From: Crocinitomix sp044361315
GTDB lineage: Bacteria > Bacteroidota > Bacteroidia > Flavobacteriales_D > Crocinitomicaceae
Direction of reading: 5' to 3'
Assembly: GCA_044361315.1 (NCBI GenBank)
Contig: JBIKJA010000006.1
Coordinates: 62,001 to 126,000, forward strand
Length of the DNA stretch: 64,000 nt
Shown: positions 34,901 to 44,238 of the stretch, piece after piece
How the letters are laid out: each line of letters opens with the position of its first letter
How positions within the stretch are numbered: the stretch's first letter is position 1
Translations under genes and position numbers: made by a program
Notes under the pieces: model-generated
What the model was told of the DNA's origin: nothing
What the model saw: only the letters and a program-made list of their open reading frames with translations
Database searches by the model: none

Positions 34901-35004
34901 TTAAGCTTATTGTTCTTGTTGGCCAAAAATACTTCTTTTTTGTCGAAAAATGAGGATAATGATTGGGTGAAGTGCGATTAGAAATGTTCTGATTTAATTT
35001 CGCT

Positions 35005-35012
35005 TATCTTTG
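35005..35012 (+). promoter_or_regulatory. -7 promoter element of the DEAD-box helicase gene
   Basis: TATCTTTG matches TAnnTTTG and lies 18 bases before the ATG. No TTG was found 17-23 bases upstream, so the -33 element is weak or missing. Confidence 0.45.
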
Positions 35013-35030
35013 TAGCAAAAGCAGAAAAAC

Positions 35031-36152
35031 ATGATGACCTTTAAAGAGCTTGGTATTCATTCGGATTTAATTAAAGGGCTAAAGGAGCTTTCGATTATAA
35101 ACCCTACCGAAATTCAATTGGAAGCAATTCCAATTTTGATGAAACAGTCGACCGACTTGATAGCGAAAGCACAAACAGGCACAGGAAAAACAGCGGCGTA
35201 TGGTTTACCATTGCTCGAAAAAATAGATAAAAATAAAAAAGTAGTACAAGGGTTGATATTATGTCCCACCCGCGAATTAGGACAGCAAATAGCTAAACAA
35301 CTTTTTAAATTTACGAAATACACCAAGCCAGTTTTTACCGAATCCGTGTATGGAGGTGCACGCATTGATGAACAGATTAAGAACTTAAAACGACCCACCC
35401 ACATTATTGTTGCCACACCAGGAAGGTTGATTGATTTGGTAAAAAAAGATGCCGTTGATTTATCCAACGTTCACACCATTATTTTGGATGAGGCCGATGA
35501 AATGTTGAGCATGGGCTTTAAGGATGAATTGGACGAAATTTTGAGTTTACTGAAACGGGTTGAAAATAAATGGCTTTTTTCGGCAACCATGCCTCAAGGA
35601 ATTAATCAAATCGTGAACAACCATTTATCGCCTGATGCTGCGCGGATTGATATTAAAGGCAAAAATGGGGTAAATAAAAATGTAGTACACCAATTTTTAA
35701 TTTGTTCGCCCGAAGAAAAGAGTCAGATTTTATTGCAGTATTTAAATACAATGAAGGCCGAACAAGGAATTGTTTTTTGTAAAACAAAAGAGACTGTAAA
35801 AGCCTTAGTACTTGAACTTAGTGCGAAAAAAATTAAGGTGGATTGTATTCACGGTGATCTTTTGCAAAAAGAACGGGACAAGGCCATGCGGAATTTCATG
35901 AATAAAAACGTGGCAATTTTAGTAGCTACGGATATTGCAGCGAGGGGTATTGATGTTCAAAATTTGGCCTATGTAGTTCATTTTGAAATGCCGAGTTCGG
36001 ATGAATATTATACCCACCGAAGTGGAAGAACTGGACGCGGCGGAAAATCTGGTGTATCAATTAGTTTGGTGACAACAAAAGAAATGAAACAGATTAGGGT
36101 TTTGGAAACTAAATTAGGGATTAATTTTAACCAAATTCGTAAAATGAAATAA
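35031..36152 (+). CDS. DEAD-box ATP-dependent RNA helicase
   Basis: 373 residues, the compact two-RecA core without a C-terminal RNA-binding tail. Q motif PTEIQLEAIPIL, motif I AQTGTGKTAAYG (about 46-57), Ia PTRELGQQ, Ib TPGRLID, II DEADEML, III SAT, IV-V VATDIAARGIDV and VI HRSGRTGRGGKSG are all present. It unwinds short RNA duplexes in ribosome assembly or mRNA turnover; the exact orthologue (RhlE or CshA class) cannot be set. ATGATG at the start leaves a one-codon ambiguity. Confidence 0.93.
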   Translation: MMTFKELGIHSDLIKGLKELSIINPTEIQLEAIPILMKQSTDLIAKAQTGTGKTAAYGLPLLEKIDKNKKVVQGLILCPTRELGQQIAKQLFKFTKYTKPVFTESVYGGARIDEQIKNLKRPTHIIVATPGRLIDLVKKDAVDLSNVHTIILDEADEMLSMGFKDELDEILSLLKRVENKWLFSATMPQGINQIVNNHLSPDAARIDIKGKNGVNKNVVHQFLICSPEEKSQILLQYLNTMKAEQGIVFCKTKETVKALVLELSAKKIKVDCIHGDLLQKERDKAMRNFMNKNVAILVATDIAARGIDVQNLAYVVHFEMPSSDEYYTHRSGRTGRGGKSGVSISLVTTKEMKQIRVLETKLGINFNQIRKMK

Positions 36153-36166
36153 GCGATTGACTTAGC

Positions 36167-36877
36167 TTAAGGGATAAAATACGGATCGTACATTTTGTCC
36201 GCATTAAATTTAATTTCTAATACGTGTCCTTGTTCTTCTAAAGGTGCAATTATCAATGATTTCACGGTTTTTTTTAGGCGTTTTGCCGTTGTTTTGGTTG
36301 ATTTAATCCAGAAATCTGCATCTAATTTTCCGTAAGCTAAAACGACTTTTAAATGGCTCCATTTTTCGGTGAGTTGGACGTTATTAGGTAAATAACCTGG
36401 TGCCACAATTATTCCCTCAAACCTGTCTGGAAAAGCCGCCACAAAATTAAAAGCTGCTACTCCACCATTAGATGTGCCACCAATTAACCAAGTTGGAGAC
36501 AACCTGAATTTTTCATTGATGGCAGCTAAAAGTGAATTAATTTCTGCTGATGTATAGTTTTTGAAATTATTGGAATCAGATTGCGCCACAGGTAAAATGG
36601 TGAAATAATCTTTAAAATACCCACTTCTAAACCAAGCTGCGTAGCTATAATTTACATCGGCGAGAGATTGTTTTCCTCCTGCCAATCCTAAAAAACATTT
36701 GTATTCTTTTTCTGGATTATAATTAGCTGGGTAGACCACTCTGCACATGAAGGTGTCTTCCTTAGTTTCTATGAGGATGGTTTCGAGTTCATTTAAAATT
36801 TCTGAAGGAATACCAGAATCTTGGGCTCTTCCGACCATTGAAAAAATAAATCCCATTAAAACTAACAACCGAATCAT
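36167..36877 (-). CDS. Secreted alpha/beta-hydrolase (esterase-like)
   Basis: 236 residues with a signal peptide ending near GRAQ. CFLGLAGGKQSLAD sits at the oxyanion position, the nucleophile elbow is LIGGTSNGGVAAFN (GxSxG about residue 133), and the late EEQGHVLE offers the catalytic His; the Asp may be that in LDADFW. This resembles short esterases such as the Esterase D or phospholipase/carboxylesterase group. Substrate unknown. Convergent with the helicase gene, 14 bases apart. Confidence 0.78.
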   Translation of the reverse strand: MIRLLVLMGFIFSMVGRAQDSGIPSEILNELETILIETKEDTFMCRVVYPANYNPEKEYKCFLGLAGGKQSLADVNYSYAAWFRSGYFKDYFTILPVAQSDSNNFKNYTSAEINSLLAAINEKFRLSPTWLIGGTSNGGVAAFNFVAAFPDRFEGIIVAPGYLPNNVQLTEKWSHLKVVLAYGKLDADFWIKSTKTTAKRLKKTVKSLIIAPLEEQGHVLEIKFNADKMYDPYFIP

Positions 36878-36983
36878 ACTGTGTGATTTCCTAAAAACGA
36901 ACCTAAAGTAAGGAATTATTCGAAAATAGATTTCATTCTATTTTAAATGAGGTAGCCATTTTTTCTATTTTTCGAAAAGGACG

Positions 36984-37003
36984 CCCCGACGTTTTAGTCG
37001 GGG
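36984..37003. repeat. GC-rich REP-like palindrome
   Basis: CCCCGAC-GTTTTA-GTCGGGG, a perfect 7-base-pair stem followed by GTCGGG, stands out in AT-rich sequence. It shares the CGTCGGG core with the element at 41697-41801. Confidence 0.55.
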
Positions 37004-37049
37004 GTCGGGTTTTGCCTAAGACTTTTAAATAATAAGACTAACAGTGAAA

Positions 37050-37937
37050 TTATTGCAACTTTTGAACCTTTAACGATTCGTTTTGCCCTGTTGAACTTGC
37101 CACCGTAACAATATACATTCCAGTTTGTTGATACGACAAATCGATAGGGAAAGTTTGCGTGCCTTCGGTTAATGGACCTTTATAAATGGAGGTAATAAAT
37201 CGGCCAGAAAGATCGAAAACCGCGATGGTAAATTCGGCTGATTTAACAACCTCAAGTTTTAAGGTCGCGTTGTCTCTTGTTGGATTTGGATAAACAGTGC
37301 CCACGAATTTTTCAGAAATTGCATCGGTGTATAAATGGATAATTGGCTCTTCGACCACTGAATCTGTCGCTTCTAAATACGTGTAATAATTGTTAACAGA
37401 CAATCCACCGGCAATCATTGGCGCTCCGCCAAGGAGATAATCGTCTTCTAAACCCTTTTCACACGTAATTTCTTCGACTTCAAATGTCACCAATCCATCG
37501 ATATGCCCTTCGTTTATATAGTCTAAAAGATTGACATCTTCCATCTCAACTACACCTTTTAAGCTGTCTTTCTCTTTAGCGATTTCGGTAAATTCAGTCA
37601 GGTGTTGGGTTAAAATTTCCTGTTCCTTTTGCGTTTGACAACTAAACAAGGTGACACCAAAAACCAGCACCAGTGCCAACATAAATTTACTTTTAAAGGT
37701 TTGCGTATTTTGATTTTTCCAATCAAGATAACCTTGATTTAACGAATCTAACTGACGTTTGGTAAATTGTCCACACATATGTTGTCCTTTATTTTCAAGG
37801 ATTACCTTATTGATTTGTTGATCGCTTAGATTTCTAAAGTCGAAGGTGTCAATTTCACATTTTGAGCAGAAAGCACCGCGTTGCGTTGGTGTCATTTCGC
37901 TAAAGTCTTCGCGACAGGGATCTGGAATAGCTAACAT
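37050..37937 (-). CDS. Membrane protein with N-terminal Cys cluster and T9SS type A sorting domain
   Basis: 295 residues. Residues 1-60 have a conserved Cys pattern (IPDPCREDFSEMTPTQRGAFCSKCEIDTFDF, then MCGQF) seen at the start of other flavobacterial membrane proteins. One hydrophobic segment (about 85-99, FMLALVLVFGVTLFSC) follows; it looks like a lipoprotein signal placed internally. The C-terminus VYPNPTRDNATLKLEVVKSAEF to MYIVTVASSTGQNESLKVQKL is a type A T9SS signal. There is no N-terminal signal peptide. An alternative is that the internal hydrophobic segment works as an uncleaved signal anchor. Confidence 0.75.
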   Translation of the reverse strand: MLAIPDPCREDFSEMTPTQRGAFCSKCEIDTFDFRNLSDQQINKVILENKGQHMCGQFTKRQLDSLNQGYLDWKNQNTQTFKSKFMLALVLVFGVTLFSCQTQKEQEILTQHLTEFTEIAKEKDSLKGVVEMEDVNLLDYINEGHIDGLVTFEVEEITCEKGLEDDYLLGGAPMIAGGLSVNNYYTYLEATDSVVEEPIIHLYTDAISEKFVGTVYPNPTRDNATLKLEVVKSAEFTIAVFDLSGRFITSIYKGPLTEGTQTFPIDLSYQQTGMYIVTVASSTGQNESLKVQKLQ

Positions 37938-38152
37938 AACTTATTTTTTAATTGGATACAACTGGTAATTTAAAAAGTTCACTGGGGTGATGTACTTTTT
38001 TTAAATTTACATAAATGGTGTTGGGAAGTTAGTGTTTTTTTGGGTTGAATTTGAAGGTTAGATTTTTATTTTTGGTTGAGAACTGATTAGTTTTTCCACC
38101 ACCAACTTGATCCTTCGCAGCAGAAACCACTTTTTTTTGTAAATTCGCTTTG

Positions 38153-38761
38153 ATGCTTGAAAAATTAGATCAACTGGATCGGGATTTATTTTTATTTCTA
38201 AACGGACTTCATGCCGATTGGCTTGATCCAATTATGTGGTATTTAAGTACAATCCTCTTTATGATTCCGGTTTTTACTTTTGCTGTGTATTATGCCTATC
38301 GCAAAGGTCGTTGGCGTTATACGCTGATTTTTTTGGGAGGAATTGGCCTTTGTATACTTTTAGCAGATCGCATTTCGGTAGAATTATTTAAAGAAGTTAT
38401 CCAACGTTATCGCCCGACACATAACCACGAAATTGGAAGTTTAGTGCACACGGTCATCGACCCAAATGGAAATGAATACCGGGGTGGATTGTATGGATTT
38501 GTTTCGTCGCATGCGACCAATGCGATGGCAATGGCTTTGTTCGTTTATTTACATTTCAGGAAGTACAGTAACTATTGGGTTTTGATTTTTTTGTGGATGG
38601 CGTTGGTAGCCTACACCCGTATTTATTTAGGTGTTCATTATCCATTAGACTTGATTTGTGGAGGATTGATTGGTGCAGTAATTGGGGTCTTGGTTTATTG
38701 GATTAGCTTAAAATTAAACCCATTACAATCGGTTCAAAAAACAAGGAGCGGTCATGAGTAA
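38153..38761 (+). CDS. PAP2 family membrane phosphatase
   Basis: 202 residues from the ATG at 38153 (a TTG at 38150 is also in frame). Five or six membrane helices. The three PAP2 motifs are KEVIQRYRP (KxxxxxxRP), VSSHATN in place of PSGH, and YTRIYLGVHYPLD (SRxxxxxH type). Enzymes of this type dephosphorylate lipid phosphates such as undecaprenyl pyrophosphate or phosphatidate at the membrane. Overlaps crcB by 8 bases. Confidence 0.9.
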   Translation: MLEKLDQLDRDLFLFLNGLHADWLDPIMWYLSTILFMIPVFTFAVYYAYRKGRWRYTLIFLGGIGLCILLADRISVELFKEVIQRYRPTHNHEIGSLVHTVIDPNGNEYRGGLYGFVSSHATNAMAMALFVYLHFRKYSNYWVLIFLWMALVAYTRIYLGVHYPLDLICGGLIGAVIGVLVYWISLKLNPLQSVQKTRSGHE

Positions 38762-39128
38762 TTTTACAATTATAAGCTGCATTTTTTTGGGAGGTGGATT
38801 CGGTAGCCTTGCTCGGTATGGAGTTGGAAAATTAGCACTTAACTTTTATGATGCTGGAAAATTTCCACTTGGAACACTTTTGACAAATACATTGGCTTGT
38901 TTAATTTTAGGAATGACGCTGTATTTTTTCAAAGACAAATTGGTTTCTAGCGATTGGATTAAATATGCCGTGATTATTGGTTTTTGCGGCGGATTTTCTA
39001 CTTTTTCAACCTTCAGTTTTGAGACCATTCAATTGGTACAAAATGGAAATATTGGAATGGCAATAGCAAATGTTGCTGTAAGTATTTTATTGGGAGTGGG
39101 AATTTTGTGGCTCTTTCTTCGCCCTTAA
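38754..39128 (+). CDS. crcB: Fluoride ion channel CrcB/Fluc
   Basis: 124 residues, four membrane helices. GGGFGSLARYGVGKL (about 13-27), LGTLLTNTLACLILG with the polar Asn, and GFCGGFSTFSTFSFE (about 76-90) carry the fluoride-track Phe and the Na+ site of dual-topology Fluc channels. It lets toxic fluoride out of the cell. No fluoride riboswitch was seen upstream; its start lies inside the PAP2 gene. Its TAA stop overlaps the stop of the convergent Cys-rich gene. Confidence 0.95.
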   Translation: MSNFTIISCIFLGGGFGSLARYGVGKLALNFYDAGKFPLGTLLTNTLACLILGMTLYFFKDKLVSSDWIKYAVIIGFCGGFSTFSTFSFETIQLVQNGNIGMAIANVAVSILLGVGILWLFLRP

Positions 39129-39262
39129 CAATCACAAGATCCACCGCACGATTTTCCTGAAGCGGCATCCTTTTTTTTGGTGAATTGAGATTTGTAAAAT
39201 CGGTATCCAAAATAACCAATCGCCAATACAAATAAACTATATACAATGATTTCCTGTACCAT
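39125..39262 (-). CDS. FeoB-associated Cys-rich membrane protein
   Basis: 45 residues, below the size usually listed. One membrane helix (IIVYSLFVLAIGYFGYRFY, about 5-23), a lysine-rich turn and the C-terminal SCGGSCDC. This is the pattern of the small FeoB-associated proteins that follow feoB in many bacteria and probably help Fe2+ entry. It starts 1 base after the feoB stop and is the third gene of the feoA-feoB operon. Confidence 0.85.
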   Translation of the reverse strand: MVQEIIVYSLFVLAIGYFGYRFYKSQFTKKKDAASGKSCGGSCDC

Positions 39263-39263
39263 A

Positions 39264-41351
39264 TTAACTCAATAATTGAAAAGCAATTAAGGCAGAAAAG
39301 TACGCTAAAGCTGTCATGTAAATAAATTGGATAATTGTCCATTTAATCGACTTTGTTTCTTTATAGGTGACCGCAACTGTACTCATACATTGCAACGAAA
39401 ATGCGTAAAAAAGCAAAAGCGAAATACTGGTGGCAAAACCAAATATCGGCAATCCCGTTTTCGGATCTACTTCATTTCTTAAGCGATCACGAATCGTCAT
39501 TTCTTCTTCCGAATCAATCGAATAAATAATTGACATTGTGCCAACAAAAACCTCCCGCGCTGCCAAGGACGAAATTAGGGCAATCCCAATTTTCCAATCA
39601 TAACCTAAAGGCCTTACGACGGGTTCGATTGCCTGACCTATTCCGCCTAAATATGAGTTTTCCATTTTATACGCCGCCAATAAAACTTCCTTTTCAGCAG
39701 TTGTTACGAATGGATGCGTTTTTTCAATTTCTTGCTCCGCCGAATCAAACCGGGCGCCACCATTGGTTGCTAAGACAAACAAAATAACCGCGGTAGCCAA
39801 AATAATCTTTCCCGCATTCCATACAAATGATCGCACATTCGTCCAAACGTTAATGACCACATTTTTCACCATTGGCAATAAATATTCAGGCATTTCCATG
39901 ATTAAATAACTTTTAAAGGTCGATTTCATTGCTGATTTCAACACAAAAGCTACCACAAACGTCATTAAAATCCCTAATAAATAAAGCCCCATTAAGGCTA
40001 AACCTTGTGCATTAAAAATTCCCACTTTTAGGTTATCAGGCACCACCAAACCAATCACCACAACATAAACAGGAATGCGTGCCGAGCAGGTTAATAAAGG
40101 GGTGACCAAAATGGTAATTAATCGCTCGCGGTTATTTTCAATGGTACGGGTAGCCATAATTGCAGGCACTGCACAGGCTAAACCAGAAATTAATGGTACA
40201 ATACTTTTTCCACTCATACCAAATTTCTGCATTAAACGGTCGGTCAGGTAAATAATCCGTGACATATACCCACTTTCCTCCAGCACAGAAAAAATGAAAA
40301 ACAAAATTGCAATTTGGGGAATAAAAATCAGCACTCCCCCAATTCCTGCCAGCAAACCATCTGTTAATAATTGTGAAAAATAACCTGGTGGCAAGGTCTC
40401 CCCCACCCATAAAGTCAACGACGACATTCCTTGATCAATCCAATCCATCGGAAAACCAGCCAACCAAAAAATTGCCTGAAAAATCCCAAACATCATGGCA
40501 AAAAAGAAAAGGATGCCATAAACTGGATGCAAAAAAAATCGATCCAATTTAGCGGTCAAATCGGTTGCTTTCGACTTATCTATCTGAACTACTTTGTCTA
40601 AATAAGTTTGAATAAACTTAAACCGCAAAATCGAAGCATTGGTTTTCCACTTCCGGACGGGCACTTTATTTTCAAGGACAAAATTTCGATCTAAATCAGA
40701 CGATAATAATTGTTCTGTGAGTTGCAAAAAAATCACAAATTCATTTTTATTTTCCTGTAAATCTGCATATTGTTTCAACACCAATTTCGCGTCGTCCTCT
40801 AAATAATGGGATGGACGTGGATTCAAGACCACCTCTTTTGTCAAACAAGCAGTCAGCTGTTCAATCCCTTGCCCTTTTTTGGCAGAAATTCCCACCACCG
40901 GCACATCTACCGCAGCTTGCAATTCATCTAAATCAACAAAAAAACCTTTCTTTTCGGCGATATCCAACATATTCACCACCAAAATCATGGGTAAATTCAA
41001 ATCCCTTATCTGCTCGTACAAAAACAAATTACGTTTTAAATTGAGCGCAGACACCACCAAAATAATTTTATCCGGAAAATCAGCCGACTGATAATTCAAT
41101 AAATACCGCACCACCAATTCTTCATCTTGCGAACTCGGAAACAGGCTGTTAATACCCGGCAAATCAATCACCTCTATTTTTTTGGAATCATCTGAATTCC
41201 CAAACTTCAAAAAACCCTTCTTTTTGTCCACCGTTACGCCAGGATAATTTCCCGTACGCTGGTTTAGTCCACAAAGCTTATTAAAAAGTGTAGTTTTTCC
41301 AATATTCGTGTTGCCAACTAAAGCAATCCTTACCTTGTCTTCAGCACTCAT
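39264..41351 (-). CDS. feoB: Ferrous iron transport protein B
   Basis: 695 residues. N-terminal G domain with G1 GNTNIGKTT (about 13-21), G2 GNYPGVTVDKKKG, G3 DLPGINSL and G4 NMLD, then a helical GDI-like spacer and two Gate domains (about 270-690) with PLISGLACAVPAIMATRTIE and TPLLTCSARIPVYVVVIG carrying the conserved pore Cys. It moves Fe2+ across the inner membrane, driven or gated by GTP. Overlaps feoA by 4 bases. Confidence 0.96.
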   Translation of the reverse strand: MSAEDKVRIALVGNTNIGKTTLFNKLCGLNQRTGNYPGVTVDKKKGFLKFGNSDDSKKIEVIDLPGINSLFPSSQDEELVVRYLLNYQSADFPDKIILVVSALNLKRNLFLYEQIRDLNLPMILVVNMLDIAEKKGFFVDLDELQAAVDVPVVGISAKKGQGIEQLTACLTKEVVLNPRPSHYLEDDAKLVLKQYADLQENKNEFVIFLQLTEQLLSSDLDRNFVLENKVPVRKWKTNASILRFKFIQTYLDKVVQIDKSKATDLTAKLDRFFLHPVYGILFFFAMMFGIFQAIFWLAGFPMDWIDQGMSSLTLWVGETLPPGYFSQLLTDGLLAGIGGVLIFIPQIAILFFIFSVLEESGYMSRIIYLTDRLMQKFGMSGKSIVPLISGLACAVPAIMATRTIENNRERLITILVTPLLTCSARIPVYVVVIGLVVPDNLKVGIFNAQGLALMGLYLLGILMTFVVAFVLKSAMKSTFKSYLIMEMPEYLLPMVKNVVINVWTNVRSFVWNAGKIILATAVILFVLATNGGARFDSAEQEIEKTHPFVTTAEKEVLLAAYKMENSYLGGIGQAIEPVVRPLGYDWKIGIALISSLAAREVFVGTMSIIYSIDSEEEMTIRDRLRNEVDPKTGLPIFGFATSISLLLFYAFSLQCMSTVAVTYKETKSIKWTIIQFIYMTALAYFSALIAFQLLS

Positions 41352-41569
41352 TCAACGATAATAAAAGCCGCTTCTTGCCAACGCAAGGCAATTCGACTGT
41401 TTTCTATAAGAATAAAAATTGGACCTTTAAAAGGGGCGCGATTCAAAACGGCGTAATTTACCCCCGGCTGAATCCCAAACTCAAGCAACTGGCTCTCAAA
41501 CGGATTATCGAGGATTTGTTTAATCACACCATTTTCCTTTGCCTGAATGTCACTGAGTGTTACCGCCAT
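41348..41569 (-). CDS. feoA: Ferrous iron transport protein A
   Basis: 73 residues, an SH3-like fold. LSDIQAKENGVIKQI, LLEFGIQPGVNYAVLNRAPFKGPIFILIENSRIALRWQEA match the FeoA consensus. It binds the FeoB G domain and stimulates iron uptake. First gene of feoA-feoB-small Cys protein, coupled to feoB by a 4-base overlap. No Fur-like box was recognised upstream; a REP-like element begins 127 bases away. Confidence 0.93.
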   Translation of the reverse strand: MAVTLSDIQAKENGVIKQILDNPFESQLLEFGIQPGVNYAVLNRAPFKGPIFILIENSRIALRWQEAAFIIVE

Positions 41570-41696
41570 TTTTTGTGTTTAGAACAAATATAAATAATTT
41601 GAATGGCTTAGAAAATTCGCACCCATTTACTTTCCAACTAATCATTAAAAATACCTTAAAAGTGGTAGGGTTATCCGCTTGTTTTTTTGGGCAAAT

Positions 41697-41801
41697 CCCC
41701 CCCAACAAGTTGGGGGCGTCGGGCTGCACGCTATAGTCCATTTTAAGTTGGTTGATCCCCAACTTAAAATAGAGCTGCCGCTGCCATCCCTTTTGCGATG
41801 G
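41697..41801. repeat. REP-like composite palindromic element
   Basis: Three hairpins in a GC-rich island: CCCCCAAC/GTTGGGGG (41699-41716), the 12-base-pair ATTTTAAGTTGG/CCAACTTAAAAT (41740-41770) and CCATC/GATGG (41784-41801), linked by CGTCGGGCTGCACGCTATAG and GAGCTGCCGCTGCCATCCC. The second stem and the first share the core AAGTTGG. This is the type of dispersed extragenic palindrome seen in flavobacterial genomes. It may also end transcription between feoA and eno. Confidence 0.6.
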
Positions 41802-41826
41802 TGTGAGGATTTTGAAATCTAAAAAA

Positions 41827-43107
41827 CTACTTCAAAAATTTAAAATTAGTGCCTGGATAATAGGCCATGGCACCTAATTCTTCTTCAATACGTAATAATT
41901 GGTTGTATTTAGCGATCCTGTCTGAACGAGACGCTGAACCCGTTTTAATTTGACCAGTATTTAAGGCTACAGCTAAATCTGCAATAAAACTATCTTCGGT
42001 TTCACCACTTCGGTGACTCATAACGGAGGTATAGCTATTTCGCGTGGCTAAATTCACCGCATCAATTGTTTCAGATAAAGAGCCAATTTGATTCACTTTT
42101 ATCAAAATCGAGTTGGCAACACCTTTGTCAATTCCTTGTTGTAAACGTTCGGTATTAGTCACAAATAAATCATCTCCAACAATCTGAACCTTTTCTCCTA
42201 CTGCGTCTGTCAATAATTTCCAGCCATTCCAATCGTCCTCTGCCAACCCATCTTCAATTGAAATAATAGGATATTTCGCGGTCCATGTTTTCCAAAAATC
42301 AACCATTTCACTTGAAGTACGAATATCTCCAGTTGAGTGAAAATGGTATTTACCATCTTTAAAAAATTCAGACGATGCAGCATCCAAAGCAATGTAAACA
42401 TCTTTACCTGCTTTGTATCCAGCTTTATCAATCGCTTCAAGAACAACTTCAATCGCTTCTTCATTCGAACCTAAATTAGGTGCAAAACCACCTTCATCGC
42501 CCACATTGGTGCTGTGTCCTTTTTTCTTTAAAACACTTTTTAGTGTATGAAAAATTTCAGTCCCAATTTGTAATCCTTGGCTAAACGATTCTGCACCAAA
42601 AGGCATAACCATAAATTCTTGAATGTCAATTTTATTATCAGCGTGCGAACCACCATTTAAAATATTCATCATCGGAACAGGCAATGTATTTGCGCTCACC
42701 CCTCCAATGTATCGATACAGCGGTAAACGCGCTTCTTGCGCAGCAGCTTTAGATAAAGCCAACGATACCCCTAAAATCGCATTAGCTCCCAATTTACTTT
42801 TATTAAAGGTACCATCCAACGCACGCATATAATTATCAATCGCTGCTTGATCAAAAATAAATTGACCTTCTAACGCTTCGTTTAAAACGGTATTTACATT
42901 ATTTACCGCGTTCAAAACCCCTTTACCCAAATAAAAACCTTCGTCACCATCTCTTAGCTCAACCGCTTCATGAACACCTGTCGAAGCACCCGAAGGCACG
43001 GCAGCGCGTCCCATAACGCCATTTGTCGTAAGCACCTCTACTTCTACCGTAGGGTTTCCTCTTGAATCTAAAATTTGACGGGCGTGTACACTAGCAATGT
43101 AACTCAT
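41827..43107 (-). CDS. eno: Enolase (phosphopyruvate hydratase)
   Basis: 426 residues, usual length. ARQILDSRGNPTVEVEV near the start, VPSGASTGVHEAVELRDGD with the mobile loop, the metal ligand region VGDEGGFAPNLGSNEEA, GDDLFVTN, ILIKVNQIGSLSETIDA with the catalytic Lys and MSHRSGETEDSFIADLAV. It converts 2-phosphoglycerate to PEP. It lies 42 bases downstream of carA on the same strand and may share its transcript. Confidence 0.97.
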   Translation of the reverse strand: MSYIASVHARQILDSRGNPTVEVEVLTTNGVMGRAAVPSGASTGVHEAVELRDGDEGFYLGKGVLNAVNNVNTVLNEALEGQFIFDQAAIDNYMRALDGTFNKSKLGANAILGVSLALSKAAAQEARLPLYRYIGGVSANTLPVPMMNILNGGSHADNKIDIQEFMVMPFGAESFSQGLQIGTEIFHTLKSVLKKKGHSTNVGDEGGFAPNLGSNEEAIEVVLEAIDKAGYKAGKDVYIALDAASSEFFKDGKYHFHSTGDIRTSSEMVDFWKTWTAKYPIISIEDGLAEDDWNGWKLLTDAVGEKVQIVGDDLFVTNTERLQQGIDKGVANSILIKVNQIGSLSETIDAVNLATRNSYTSVMSHRSGETEDSFIADLAVALNTGQIKTGSASRSDRIAKYNQLLRIEEELGAMAYYPGTNFKFLK

Positions 43108-43149
43108 ATATTCTATTTTAGGTAACTATATTTTATTTTGGTTCAAAAT

Positions 43150-44238
43150 CTAATTCATGTTTTCAATAAACTGATCAAATAAATACCTCGAATCATGCGG
43201 TCCAGCCGATGCTTCTGGGTGATATTGCACAGAAAAAACTTTAGCATCTTTCAAACGAATTCCAGCAACGGTATCGTCATTTAAATGAATGTGCGTTACT
43301 TCTACATTTGCATTATTAGCCACAGAATCTGCTGTTACCACAAATCCATGATTTTGCGAAGTCACTTCCCCTTTGCCTGTCAATAAATTTTTAATTGGAT
43401 GGTTGATTCCTCGATGGCCGTTGTGCATTTTTGCTGTCTTCAATCCTTGGCTTAACGCAAGAATTTGGTGACCAAGGCAAATCCCGAAAATTGGCAATTT
43501 ACTGTCCACCATTTCTTTTACATGTTCAATCACGTTTTTCATGGCAGATGGATCACCAGGACCATTCGATAACATAATACCGTCCGGATTAAATGCTTTA
43601 ATCGTCGCAAGGTTGGCATCCATTGGGAAAACTTTGACAAAACAACCTCTATCAACCAAACAACGAACAATATTCTTTTTAACACCTAAATCCAACAACG
43701 CAACTTTTTTTACCGCGTTCGGGTCTCCTTGCTCATAGGCTTCTTTTGTACTCACCAACGATGAAAGTTCCAATCCTTCCATCGATGGCACCTCTTTCAA
43801 CTTATTTTTTAAACTTTCTATATCCAAATCTTCAGAAGAAATGATGGCATTCATAGCGCCTTTACTTCTGACATGTCTCACCAATGCACGCGTATCAATG
43901 TCCGAAATTCCAACCACTTGGTCGCGCTCCATAAACACTTGCAACGAAGAAGTTCCAGAAGGACGCGAATAGGTCGCTGAGAATTTTTTAGTGACTAAAC
44001 CAGCAATTTTTATCGAATCCGATTCAATTTCATCTGCTTGAACACCGTAATTTCCAATATGTGTGGTGGTCATGATTAAAATTTGTTTGCAATACGAAGG
44101 ATCTGTAAAAACCTCTTGATAACCAGTCATTCCCGTATTAAAAGCGATTTCGCCGGTGGTAGTTCCAACTTTTCCAATTGCTTTCCCGTAAAAAACCGTT
44201 CCATCTTCTAATAAAAGTACTGCAGGCAAATGCTCCAT
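43150..44238 (-). CDS. carA: Carbamoyl-phosphate synthase, small subunit (glutaminase)
   Basis: 362 residues. N-terminal domain with GEIAFNTGMTGYQEVFTDPSY, then a class I glutamine amidotransferase with the nucleophile Cys in IFGICLGHQILAL (about 242-254) and the catalytic His-Glu in VQYHPEASAGPHDS. It supplies ammonia to CarB for pyrimidine and arginine synthesis; carB is not in the window. TAAATTTG (44269-44262, minus) fits a -7 element with a leader near 17 bases. Confidence 0.96.
   Translation of the reverse strand: MEHLPAVLLLEDGTVFYGKAIGKVGTTTGEIAFNTGMTGYQEVFTDPSYCKQILIMTTTHIGNYGVQADEIESDSIKIAGLVTKKFSATYSRPSGTSSLQVFMERDQVVGISDIDTRALVRHVRSKGAMNAIISSEDLDIESLKNKLKEVPSMEGLELSSLVSTKEAYEQGDPNAVKKVALLDLGVKKNIVRCLVDRGCFVKVFPMDANLATIKAFNPDGIMLSNGPGDPSAMKNVIEHVKEMVDSKLPIFGICLGHQILALSQGLKTAKMHNGHRGINHPIKNLLTGKGEVTSQNHGFVVTADSVANNANVEVTHIHLNDDTVAGIRLKDAKVFSVQYHPEASAGPHDSRYLFDQFIENMN

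Noticed and set aside
41550..41762. Minus-strand 70-residue frame upstream of feoA
   Set aside because: It runs through the REP-like palindrome and has no recognisable sequence.
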